From NCBI GenBank assembly GCA_017617335.1, contig JAFZWK010000010.1, positions 1 through 44,807 of the forward strand: a stretch of 44,807 bases of DNA, written 5' to 3'. This DNA is from Bacteroidaceae bacterium. GTDB lineage: Bacteria > Bacteroidota > Bacteroidia > Bacteroidales > Bacteroidaceae. The notes under the pieces were generated by a model. That model was given only the letters and a program-made list of their open reading frames with translations. It was not told the DNA's origin and did not search any database. This document shows, piece after piece, positions 9,783 through 17,075 of this stretch. Made by a program: the position numbers and the translations under genes. The number at the start of each line of letters is the position of its first letter. Position 1 is the stretch's first letter.

Positions 9783-9929
9783 ATGAAAAAGAAAGAACTT
9801 TACATCAAGCCAGTGGCTAAAAAGATGACACTGGAAGTTAGCAGCCTTATCCTGGTAGGCTCAACCTGGACCAACGACAACTTCTCAAAGAAGGAAACTT
9901 TCGAGGACGAGGACGAGGAGCAATGGTAA
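9783..9929 (+). CDS. 48-residue acidic-tail peptide, copy 2
   Basis: The second copy of the small peptide at 7326-7472, with the same 48-residue length and nearly identical sequence (ELYIKP instead of ELYVKP, KKETFEDE instead of KKESFEDE). The DNA around it is also conserved, including the 62-nt gap to the following LRR gene: both peptide ATGs lie exactly 209 nt (7326 to 7535) and 209 nt (9783 to 9992) before the LRR ATG. The region is too short for most automatic callers. The product has a basic N-terminus, a hydrophobic centre and an acidic EDEDEEQW end. Its function is unknown. Confidence 0.75.
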   Translation: MKKKELYIKPVAKKMTLEVSSLILVGSTWTNDNFSKKETFEDEDEEQW

Positions 9930-9991
9930 CCTTATGGGAACAACTATTCGAGTTTAAAATCAGAAATTATTAACAAGAAACAGAAAAGAAT

Positions 9992-12040
9992 ATGAAAAAA
10001 TATATCTACGCTTTTATCGCAACCGTTTGCCTGCCTTTCTCTACACAGGCTCAGGTAGCAATCAATGAAACAAATTTCCCCGATGATAATTTCCGCGCTG
10101 TCGTTGCTGAATATTTTGACAAAGCGGATGAGACTGGAGCTAAAGATGGTGTTTTGTCTGCAGAGGAAATTGCCACAGCTTCCAATGGATATCAATCAGG
10201 GAGGCTAATGCCCAATTGGATAGTTCTAGAAAACAAAGGGATAAGCAACTTGAAAGGAATAGAGTATTTTACTGCTACAACATATCTTCAACTATACAAA
10301 AACAAATTAACCTCCCTTGATGTTTCAGCTCTAACGAACCTTGAACAACTTTGGGTGGGGTCTTCCAGCTCAGAAACAAACAAGATGACCACTCTAGATA
10401 TTTCAAATAATACCAAATTAAAATCTTTTAGATGCGTTGGCTTAGGTCTCACTGAATTGGACGTTTCGAACAACCTTTCATTAGAAACATTACTTTGCAA
10501 CAACAACAAATTGACGACTATTGATGTAGCTGCAAATACAAATCTCTCAGAATTTAATTGTAGCGACAATGACATTAAAACTTTGAATGTTAAAAATAAC
10601 AAGAAACTTAAAAGCTTAAAATGTGATCATTGTGGCCTCTCGGAACTTGATGTAACCGAAAACACGGGTTTGCAAACACTTTATTGTGAGGGTGCAATTA
10701 GCAAGAAGGACATTGACAATTATCTGACTGAACTTAATGTAAGCAATAATACGAATCTTACCTCTCTTAGATGTGGCTATAACGATATTACAGAGATTGA
10801 TGTTTCTATGCTGACAAAACTTAAGGAATTTGTCTGCCGCAGCAATCAACTGACACAACTGAATGTTTCAAACAACACGGCTCTTACGAACCTGAACTGT
10901 AACAGCAACCACCTTACTACTCTCGACCTTTCAAAGTGTACCAAATTGACTACCATAGATGTTGATGGCCAGAAAGTTGAGTGTGATGCCTTCGTCCTTG
11001 ATAAGGAGAAGATTGCTATCGAGGTAACTCCATCATTCAACGAGAATGACTTCACCACCGACATGTTCACAAATCTCAGCAATGGAGAGGAGAACACCTT
11101 CAACTTCACAGATGGTGAGCAAGAGTATATTTATGATGCGGAAACTCAAAAGCACTATCTCGTGATTGCCAAGCCAACCGTAGAAAAAGACATCGACCTC
11201 AGGAATCAAGTTGTTAAGTATGAGTTCGACGTACAGAACCCTAAAGACGAGACTGCCACCATGCGTGTTACCGTTACCATCCCCTATCCTTATATAATGT
11301 ATATCAATCCTCTTACAGAGACTACCATTAAGGAAGTAGGTGACGCCAATGTGGGTGGTATAGCAGAGAGTGAGACCTTCTACTCTGGCACCATTTTCCT
11401 CGACTACACCTCCTTCGTTCCTGAGGATGCTGGATGCTATGCTGCAGAGAGTATAAGAGAAGACAGCCAAGATGACATGTTGCACGAGGGCACCCTCTCC
11501 ACATTCAAGCAGCTCAACATGATTGAAGTCTCTGGACAAATGGATAACCTCCTTCCCGAGAATTGTGCTGCCTACGTAAAGGCAACTGAGTCTGGATACT
11601 ATCCTTTCAGCCGTATTCCAAAAGATTACTACGTTAATGGTAGTGATTTAGAAAACGCTCAAAGAATCTACGACAAGGAAAACAACCTCCTGCAGGGTAC
11701 TCTTGAGGATCTGCCTGTAGAGTACCAGACGGTGCTCACCCTCGGTCGCGAGCAGGGAATTGGAGACGGTGGAACAGGTGTAGTTGGCTTCTGGCGTTAT
11801 CGTGGCGAGACGGTTGCCGCACACCGTGCATACATCGATGCTTCTGTACTTACTGGTACTGAGAGCAGCGGTGACGTGAAGGGACTCGTTCTCAACTTTA
11901 ACAACGATGCTACCGGCATCCGTCAGATCGAGAGCAACGAGAAGAGCGGCGCATGGTACAACCTCCAGGGCATGCAGATAGCTTCACCCGTACAGAAGGG
12001 TATCTACATTCAGAATGGAAAGAAGATTATCGTGAGATAA
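9992..12040 (+). CDS. Secreted leucine-rich repeat protein, copy 2
   Basis: A 682-residue paralogue of the 7535-9481 product, with the same signal peptide type (MKKYIYAFIATVCLPFSTQA). The N-terminal EF-hand-like region is longer (FPDDNFRAVV, then DETGAKDGVLSAEEI, about 30-65). The LRRs are about 21 residues (LETLLCNNNKLTTIDV, LTNLNCNSNHLTTLDLSKC, about 80-340). A beta-rich region and the same tail (NLQGMQ...KGIYIQNGKKIIVR) follow. The N-terminal and LRR parts have diverged strongly from copy 1, while the last 110 residues or so (from LQGTL.DL.V.YQ.VLTLGREQG) are nearly the same, suggesting either selection on the secretion/attachment part or gene conversion. Predicted to be exported and surface-attached; ligand unknown. 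Confidence 0.88.
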   Translation: MKKYIYAFIATVCLPFSTQAQVAINETNFPDDNFRAVVAEYFDKADETGAKDGVLSAEEIATASNGYQSGRLMPNWIVLENKGISNLKGIEYFTATTYLQLYKNKLTSLDVSALTNLEQLWVGSSSSETNKMTTLDISNNTKLKSFRCVGLGLTELDVSNNLSLETLLCNNNKLTTIDVAANTNLSEFNCSDNDIKTLNVKNNKKLKSLKCDHCGLSELDVTENTGLQTLYCEGAISKKDIDNYLTELNVSNNTNLTSLRCGYNDITEIDVSMLTKLKEFVCRSNQLTQLNVSNNTALTNLNCNSNHLTTLDLSKCTKLTTIDVDGQKVECDAFVLDKEKIAIEVTPSFNENDFTTDMFTNLSNGEENTFNFTDGEQEYIYDAETQKHYLVIAKPTVEKDIDLRNQVVKYEFDVQNPKDETATMRVTVTIPYPYIMYINPLTETTIKEVGDANVGGIAESETFYSGTIFLDYTSFVPEDAGCYAAESIREDSQDDMLHEGTLSTFKQLNMIEVSGQMDNLLPENCAAYVKATESGYYPFSRIPKDYYVNGSDLENAQRIYDKENNLLQGTLEDLPVEYQTVLTLGREQGIGDGGTGVVGFWRYRGETVAAHRAYIDASVLTGTESSGDVKGLVLNFNNDATGIRQIESNEKSGAWYNLQGMQIASPVQKGIYIQNGKKIIVR

Positions 12041-12069
12041 GAAGTTTGATATATTTCATGTTAAGTATG

Positions 12070-12107
12070 CGAGTGGGAGATGCGATATCTTCCACTCGTT
12101 TTTTTTT
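12070..12107 (+). terminator. Terminator after LRR copy 2
   Basis: CGAGTGG (12070-12076) pairs with CCACTCG (12092-12098), with further pairing inside (GAGAT/ATATCT), followed by nine T. A strong intrinsic terminator about 30 nt after the LRR stop. Confidence 0.82.
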
Positions 12108-12165
12108 CGGTTTTTCTTGGTTGTGCTGCAAAGCCAAGGGTTATTATAGTTTTGATTGAATACCC
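12106..12165 (-). repeat. Collapsed copy of the multi-hairpin element (E0)
   Basis: Bases 12109-12135 are identical over 27 nt to 16734-16760, the left arm of element E3, including the outer stem CTTGGTTGTGCTGCA. Here the sequence then jumps straight to the right flank (AAGGGTTATTATAGTTTTGATTGAA, 12136-12160), which matches the right flanks of E3 and E4. The interior is missing. The spacer 12041-12430 otherwise holds heptamer-like repeats (about 12189-12220) and the 22-nt repeats. Confidence 0.65.
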
Positions 12166-12235
12166 CCTTTCCACTTACCTGATAAGAAACTCTTGACTCC
12201 AGATCCTTGACCCTCTGAGAGACGGGAAAAAAGAC

Positions 12236-12310
12236 GACGTGTTGTCTTTGCAATTTCGACGTGTCGTGTTTGAGGTTTTGACGTGTCGTGTTTCCCCTTT
12301 CGACACGTCG
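12236..12310 (+). repeat. Four 22-nt-spaced GACGTGTCG sites upstream of the GH20 gene
   Basis: GACGTGTTGTCTTT starts at 12236, GACGTGTCGTGTTT at 12258 and the same 14-mer at 12280. All are 22 nt apart; the reverse-complement core CGACACGTC starts at 12301, in the fourth register. The spacing equals two helical turns, so the sites face one side of the DNA. The array ends 120 nt before the hexosaminidase ATG. It may be an operator array or a structured repeat. A CRISPR is excluded by the 8-nt gaps between repeats. Confidence 0.7.
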
Positions 12311-12430
12311 ATAAAAAACAACACAATTGACATCAAAAAAATAATCATGGGAAGGCGAACCTTTCCAGAAAAAATGCGTATCTTTGCATCAAAGAAGAAA
12401 ACAAAAAAACACGAACAAAAACATGCATCC

Positions 12431-14128
12431 ATGAAACGATTGACTCTTTTCCTTTTGGTACTGACGGCTCTGACAAGCGTCAACTATGCCGCACAACGGG
12501 CAGACTACCGCATCATCCCACTTCCCAAGAGCGTGGAAGCCGATACGACCCACGTGTTCCTTCTGAAAGACAATATGGCTATCAGCTATGATGCCACGAA
12601 ACCTGACATGGCACGCATTGCACAATATCTGGCTGTCTGGACACTGGAGACTACTGGCCTGCGTCTCTCCCTCACCCCAAATAACAAGAATGCTGCCATT
12701 CGCTTGACATTGATAGCTGCGAAAAAGAATGGGAAACCAACAAAAAAGTCTAAGAAGACAACAGCTTCCTCAAACATCGGACAACCGTTGGAAGACTATA
12801 CCCTAACGGTTGGTCAAAGCGGTATCCTTCTGCAAGCCAACGAACCTGTTGGGCTTTTCCGTGCCGCTCAAACCCTTCGCAAGAGTCTGCCCGTACAGGC
12901 CGTCACCCCATCTCAACCGTCCGATCCTGTCGAGCTACCTTATGTGCGGATTACCGACTCCCCACGCTTCAGCTATCGAGGCGTGCTGCTGGATTGCTCC
13001 CGTCATTTCTTCTCTGTAGACTTCATCAAGCAGTACCTCGATGTCATGGCGCTGCATGGCAGCAACCAATTCCATTGGCATATCACCGACGACCAGGGCT
13101 GGCGCTTCGAAGTAAAGGCGTATCCGAAACTGGCTTGGGAAGGCAGCGTGCGTGAGCAAACGGTAATCGGTCCTGGAAACTCAGGTATCTATGACGGTCA
13201 GCCCCACGGAGGCTATTATACTCAAGAGGATTGTCGCGAAATCGTGCGCTATGCAGCCGAGCGATACATCAATGTCATCCCTGAGATCGATCTGCCTGGC
13301 CACATGATGGGAGCCTTGCATGTCTTCCCCAATCTCGGATGCAAGGGCGGCCCCTACCCTGTGATGACCCGTTGGGGCGTTTGTCGCGACGTGCTCTGTG
13401 GCGGCAACCCTGAAACACTCGTATTCCTCAAAAAAGTGTTGGGCGAATTATGCGACGTGTTCCCCTCGAAGTTCATTCACATCGGTGGCGACGAATGTCC
13501 GAAAGACCGCTGGCGTGAGTGCCCGAAGTGTCAGGCAAAGATTCAGGAGTTGGGCCTTAAAGCTACGGAAAAGCATAGTGCAGAGGATCAGTTGCAGACC
13601 TACATCAACCGTGAAGTGGAACATTTCCTCAACGAACGCGGACGTGATCTCATCGGTTGGGACGAGATTCTGGCAGGTGGACTGACAGAGGGTTCCATCG
13701 TGATGAGTTGGCGTGGCACGAAGGGAGGCATAGAGGCTGCCAAGCAACATCATCGTGTCATCATGTCACCCAACGTCTTTGCCTATATCGATCATCCACA
13801 GTTGAAGGATGTGGCCAAACAGCCTCGCACCACAGGAAGCTACATTGTCTCATGCAGCAAGATGTATTCGTTTGAACCTGTGATTCCTGAGGAACTGACG
13901 GATGCGGAACGGGACTATATCCTGGGCGTGCAAACCAACCTTTGGACGGAACACGTCGCCTACCCAGAGCATGCCTTCTACCAGCTGCTGCCCCGTCTAG
14001 GAGCCATGAGTGAGGTACAATGGTGCAGTCCCGCTCAGAAAGATTTCGAGGACTTCCGCACACGTTTGCCGCGCTTGACGAAACTCTATGACCGTATTGG
14101 CGTCAAGTACTGTCACGAGGTAGAGTGA
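12431..14128 (+). CDS. Secreted GH20 beta-N-acetylhexosaminidase
   Basis: Removes terminal beta-linked GlcNAc or GalNAc from glycans. The product has 565 residues: a signal peptide (MKRLTLFLLVLTALTSVNYA), an N-terminal GH20b-type domain (about 25-175), then the GH20 catalytic barrel from FSYRGVLLDCSRHF (about 181) onward. The catalytic pair is D354-E355 in HIGGDECPKDRW. Other family landmarks are FHWHITDDQGWR (about 214-225), PEIDLPGHM (about 284-292) and a conserved IGWDEI. The ATG at 12431 starts the signal peptide; an in-frame ATG-containing extension to 12239 would begin inside the 22-nt repeats and is rejected. The gene is convergent with the GH109-like gene, 6 nt apart. Together with that gene and the M60 peptidases it fits host mucin or glycoprotein degradation. 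Confidence 0.95.
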   Translation: MKRLTLFLLVLTALTSVNYAAQRADYRIIPLPKSVEADTTHVFLLKDNMAISYDATKPDMARIAQYLAVWTLETTGLRLSLTPNNKNAAIRLTLIAAKKNGKPTKKSKKTTASSNIGQPLEDYTLTVGQSGILLQANEPVGLFRAAQTLRKSLPVQAVTPSQPSDPVELPYVRITDSPRFSYRGVLLDCSRHFFSVDFIKQYLDVMALHGSNQFHWHITDDQGWRFEVKAYPKLAWEGSVREQTVIGPGNSGIYDGQPHGGYYTQEDCREIVRYAAERYINVIPEIDLPGHMMGALHVFPNLGCKGGPYPVMTRWGVCRDVLCGGNPETLVFLKKVLGELCDVFPSKFIHIGGDECPKDRWRECPKCQAKIQELGLKATEKHSAEDQLQTYINREVEHFLNERGRDLIGWDEILAGGLTEGSIVMSWRGTKGGIEAAKQHHRVIMSPNVFAYIDHPQLKDVAKQPRTTGSYIVSCSKMYSFEPVIPEELTDAERDYILGVQTNLWTEHVAYPEHAFYQLLPRLGAMSEVQWCSPAQKDFEDFRTRLPRLTKLYDRIGVKYCHEVE

Positions 14129-14134
14129 CGTGAC

Positions 14135-15673
14135 TCATTTCTTTCCGAACTGCTTCAGCAAACGTTTCAGTTCTTTTTCGGCAGCCTTGGGCCCCTCAGC
14201 TTTCAGGGTACGAGTATACTGACGAGAAATGGAATCCACCCGAGCTTCTTCCTCAGGGGATGCATAGGCATAGCGGAAACCAGGCTGTTCATTCCAGTGG
14301 CCACGGGTAAAATCGGGCACGCGAACAGGAGCATTGTCGTTGTCCATCGAAAGAGCGCCCAACTCGGCAAGGCAACACCACTCTGCCAAATCATAAACAT
14401 CAATGTCGAGAGGCAGGCCATGCTGCAGGCAATACACCAATCTCAGTTCCATGATGAAATCCATGCCGCCATGTCCTCCCACTTGACGTGCACGTTCACC
14501 ATACTTTAAGGCAATGGGGGACTGGTATTTCTGCACCAATGCATCAAAGTCCTCCTTTGATAGGAATTCATGTCCTGAAAGCTTATCGGAGGTGATGTTA
14601 TCAACACCCGAAGACTTCAACTGATTGCTGCTGAGTGCATATCCTTCGACAGGATACTTGTTGGCAAAGCCCTTGGTACCCGTGAGCTGGTAGCGACGGT
14701 TGTAAGGCTGAGGATTCATCACATCATGCTGAATCTCGATGACCTTTCCTTGTACGGTGCGGATGAGCGTGGTAGTGTGGTCGCCATTACGATACGGCGC
14801 ATCCAGATTGTCCAGATCTTGAGGATATTCCTTAACAGCCACAGGCCCTGTCGCAGGTTTTGTATCCATCGCCACCAACGTCTTGAAACGGTCGCCCCGA
14901 TGGATGTTGAGCAATTGAGCAACAGGTCCAAGACCATGGGTGGGATAAATGTCCCCACGATGCTCCTTGTTGTAGCGCAGACGCCAATTGTGCCAATAGT
15001 TGGTCCAATTCCATAGGCTGTGCAGGTAGGCTCCTTCCACATGAAGAATCTCACCGAAAACACCGTGCTGTGCCATGTTGAGTGTGTTCATCTCGAAAAA
15101 GTCATAGCAGCAGTTCTCCAGTATCATGCAATGGAGGCGTTTCTGTTCGGCCAAGTCTATCAAATCCCAACAATCCTGTACGGTCAATGCCGCAGGAACC
15201 TCCACAACGGCATGCTTGCCATGCTCCAATGCATATTTCGCTATGGGAACATGATGCTCCCAATCAGTGGCAATATAAACAAGGTTGATGTCCTCGCGCT
15301 CGCAAAGTTCACGATAACCATACTCGCCGGAATAGATGTCGGCCTCAGGCAATCCGGCATTCGTCAGGAATTTCTGACATCTCTCGGCACGATCCCTTTC
15401 ATAATCGCAAAGGGCAACGATACGCACCCCGTTCATGTGAGTCCATCGTTCTACGGCATAGGGACCACGACTGCCCAAGCCCACGAAAGCCACCCTGACG
15501 ATAGGTAATGCAGGAGTTGCCAGATTCAAGGCAGATTCCTGACCAGCAGGACGCTGAGGCGTATCCATAACAATGGTTCCCTTCTCCCAGTTCCATCGAA
15601 GTTGGGCACGGCCAGGCATAGCAATCAGAAGACAGAAAGAAAGAAATGCGGATAAAAATGATATCTTTTTCAT
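14135..15673 (-). CDS. Secreted GH109-like Gfo/Idh/MocA protein (alpha-N-acetylgalactosaminidase type)
   Basis: A 512-residue exported protein with signal peptide MKKISFLSAFLSFCLLIAMPGRAQ. The Rossmann motif VAFVGLGSRGPYAVERW (about 61-77) binds NAD; EVPAALTVQDCWDL matches the EKP-type region of the Gfo/Idh/MocA fold with E-V-P here. The segments NYWHNWRLRYNKEHRGDIYPTHGLGP and GGHGGMDF are the hallmarks of GH109 enzymes, which cleave terminal alpha-GalNAc by an NAD-dependent redox mechanism. Length and export fit GH109. Its neighbours are a GH20 gene (convergent) and mucin-type M60 peptidases. Expression probably starts from the two-block promoter module at 15722-15817. The GalNAc specificity is family knowledge and not proven here. 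Confidence 0.88.
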   Translation of the reverse strand: MKKISFLSAFLSFCLLIAMPGRAQLRWNWEKGTIVMDTPQRPAGQESALNLATPALPIVRVAFVGLGSRGPYAVERWTHMNGVRIVALCDYERDRAERCQKFLTNAGLPEADIYSGEYGYRELCEREDINLVYIATDWEHHVPIAKYALEHGKHAVVEVPAALTVQDCWDLIDLAEQKRLHCMILENCCYDFFEMNTLNMAQHGVFGEILHVEGAYLHSLWNWTNYWHNWRLRYNKEHRGDIYPTHGLGPVAQLLNIHRGDRFKTLVAMDTKPATGPVAVKEYPQDLDNLDAPYRNGDHTTTLIRTVQGKVIEIQHDVMNPQPYNRRYQLTGTKGFANKYPVEGYALSSNQLKSSGVDNITSDKLSGHEFLSKEDFDALVQKYQSPIALKYGERARQVGGHGGMDFIMELRLVYCLQHGLPLDIDVYDLAEWCCLAELGALSMDNDNAPVRVPDFTRGHWNEQPGFRYAYASPEEEARVDSISRQYTRTLKAEGPKAAEKELKRLLKQFGKK

Positions 15674-15721
15674 ATTTTTAAAGATTAAAGTTTACAGGTT
15701 ATAGTTCTTGAATTCTGTGTG

Positions 15722-15817
15722 GCAAAGTTACGAAAAAACGAGTGAAATGCAAAAGGAAAACTGGTTTTTATTTTCAATTCCGAGTGCCAGTAAGTTCGCG
15801 ACTCTGTCGCAAAGTTA
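15722..15817 (-). promoter_or_regulatory. Two-block tandem-promoter module, copy A
   Basis: On the minus strand, block 1 (15817-15780) begins TAACTTTG and continues GCGACAGAGTCGCGAA...CTGGCACTCGG. Block 2 (15744-15722) reads CACTCG, six T, CG, TAACTTTGC. Block 2 has TTTG at 15753-15750 exactly 19 nt before TAACTTTG (15730-15723), a perfect Bacteroidetes promoter for the GH109-like gene with a leader of about 45 nt. The whole arrangement recurs at 35394-35484. Block 1 contains the small palindrome GCGAC...GTCGC. Confidence 0.75.
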
Positions 15818-15890
15818 TGAAAAAAATACATTTTTTCCAAGATGCAGTAACTTAGATTAACTTGCAAAACTCCCGTGTCATGCGTGTTGA

Positions 15891-16052
15891 AGAAAACCAG
15901 CAAAACCCTTTTCTCTGGTTGAGACTCTGTCTCTGAAGGCATGCCTGCATCCTTTGCCTCATGAGCTAGCTCACAGTCAAAGCCTGCATTCACACCCTCA
16001 GTCCCTGTGGGACAACAACCAGAGAAAAGAAAAACCTCGCTTCGCAAAAAAA
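15891..16052 (+). repeat. Multi-hairpin element E1
   Basis: The outer stem CTTTTCTCTGGTTG (15908-15921) pairs perfectly with CAACCAGAGAAAAG (16016-16029). Inside are GAGAC-TCT-GTCTC (15921-15933), the palindrome AGGCATGCCT (15937-15946), TGAGCTAGCTCA (15962-15973) held in a CTTTG/CAAAG stem, and GTCCC-TGT-GGGAC (16001-16013). The left flank is AAAACCAGCAAAACCC and the right flank is AAAAACCTCGCTTCGCAAAA. An ORF through the region (15685-16047, minus) ignores this structure and is not supported. Confidence 0.75.
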
Positions 16053-16056
16053 CGAA

Positions 16057-16125
16057 TCGACGATGACAATGACGTTAACGACGGCTGTGGCCAAGGATCT
16101 GGAGTCAAGGGTCTGAATCGAAGAT
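16057..16125. repeat. Degenerate hexamer then heptamer short repeats
   Basis: 16057-16083 is a run of GACGAT/GACAAT/GACGTT-type hexamers. 16097-16125 reads AAGGATC, TGGAGTC, AAGGGTC, TGAATCG, in 7-nt steps. Both types recur in other spacers of the window. No gene or promoter is seen here. Confidence 0.6.
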
Positions 16126-16162
16126 GTCATTGACGCAGAATCATTATGGACTCAAAAAAAAA

Positions 16163-16294
16163 CTACACTCCACACCGAGCACCCATAACACACTAATTAT
16201 CAATAGGATACATGGGTGTAGAGTCTCTCGATACTCTACACCCATGTATATTACTGACCCTCAATGGATTACATGGAACAGGTGTAGAGTGTAG
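16163..16294. repeat. Nested palindrome with a 17-bp perfect inner stem (E6)
   Basis: The inner arms 16208-16224 and 16233-16249 (ATACATGGGTGTAGAGT and its exact complement) enclose an 8-nt loop. The outer arms CTACACTCCACACC (16163-16176) and GGTGTAGAGTGTAG (16281-16294) match at 13 of 14 positions. It has the same outer-stem/inner-hairpin plan as E1-E5 but no shared flanks. Confidence 0.75.
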
Positions 16295-16330
16295 GGCATT
16301 TTTGAGCCCAAAGTGCGATGGTTTTTCATT

Positions 16331-16475
16331 CATTCTGATTGAACCCCAAAGGGGTGATGATGGGGTTGCAGGCTTTGTCCGGGTGCTTGCACACAGGGGA
16401 AAGCCCGCAAACACATCGTCTCAAGACGCAGTCGTAATCAGAATGAAAGGGTATTCTCGGTTTTGGTTAATTCTT
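16331..16475 (-). repeat. Multi-hairpin element E5
   Basis: Outer stem CATTCTGATT (16331-16340) pairs with AATCAGAATG (16436-16445). Inside are ACCCC-AAA-GGGGT (16343-16355), GGCTTT/AAAGCC (16371-16376 and 16400-16405) with flanking GC pairs, and CGTCT-CA-AGACG (16417-16428). The right flank GGTTTTGGTTAATTC (about 16460-16474) matches the flanks of E3 and E4, giving minus orientation. Confidence 0.7.
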
Positions 16476-16502
16476 CTGCGTCTTCAACTAATTTGAAGAA
16501 GA

Positions 16503-16685
16503 ACCAAGAAAACCAACAAAACCACCTCTTGAAAGTCCTGGCACTCTGGTGCCCTGTTCTGCCATCGTCCTGAATCTGGTTGGAAGCCAGCTTCCTCCAT
16601 CTTCCAGCCAATACCATAACCTATCGCAGGGATATCTGGACTTTCAAGAGAAAAAACCCCGCTTCGCTGAAAAACCGATTCAGCC
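16503..16685 (+). repeat. Multi-hairpin element E2
   Basis: The outer stem CTCTTGAAAGTCC (16527-16539) pairs perfectly with GGACTTTCAAGAG (16639-16651). Inside are GGCAC-TCTG-GTGCC (16541-16554), GGAAGC-CA-GCTTCC (16583-16596) and a weaker TATC/GATA pair (16623-16635). Left flank AAAACCAACAAAACC and right flank AAAAAACCCCGCTTCGCTGAA match E1. Confidence 0.75.
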
Positions 16686-16732
16686 AGTCAAGGGGCAAGA
16701 GTTAAAGGGATGGGAGTCAAACGTTTTTTCTT

Positions 16733-16893
16733 GGTTTTTCTTGGTTGTGCTGCAAAGCCGAAAGGCAGTTCTGAGGTATTGGGTCAAGGGCTGTCAAGCT
16801 TGCTTGGACAGAACTTGAGACGATGACTTGGGACAGATGCTCGTAGAGCATGCAGCACAACCAAGGGTTTTTATGGTTTTGGTTGAAAGGCTA
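16733..16893 (-). repeat. Multi-hairpin element E3
   Basis: The outer stem CTTGGTTGTGCTGCA (16741-16755) pairs perfectly with TGCAGCACAACCAAG (16852-16866). Inside are AGTTCTG/CAGAACT (16768-16774 and 16810-16816) and ATGCTC-GTA-GAGCAT (16838-16852). The right flank GGGTTTTTATGGTTTTGGTTGAAAG is the complement of the left flank type of E1/E2, so this copy is reversed. The remaining spacer to 17075 is AT-rich, with no clear TAnnTTTG for the next gene. Confidence 0.75.
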
Positions 16894-17075
16894 ATATAAA
16901 ATCATAACATTTTTTTCATTATTTTCAATCATTTGCCCGTGCGTTAATGAAGACAGACCAACTTTTCGAGAAAATAATTGCACATATCAAGGGAAATTAA
17001 GAAATTTGCATGTTTTATGTGCAGAAATGTACCAGAGAACACAGTGAATAAGGAAATCTTCAAGACTCTAAGAAC

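Noticed and set aside
12236-12310. CRISPR array
   Set aside because: Repeat units are adjacent at 22-nt period with only 8 variable bases, without spacers of 25-40 nt; no cas genes are seen.
12239-12430. Upstream extension of the GH20 frame
   Set aside because: It begins inside the 22-nt repeats and would put 64 residues before a good signal peptide.
15685-16047. 120-codon minus-strand frame in the long spacer
   Set aside because: It overlaps promoter block A and the hairpins of E1 and has no family features.
15891-16893. Integron attC array
   Set aside because: The elements lack conserved GTTRRRY/RYYYAAC ends, and no integrase or cassette genes are present.
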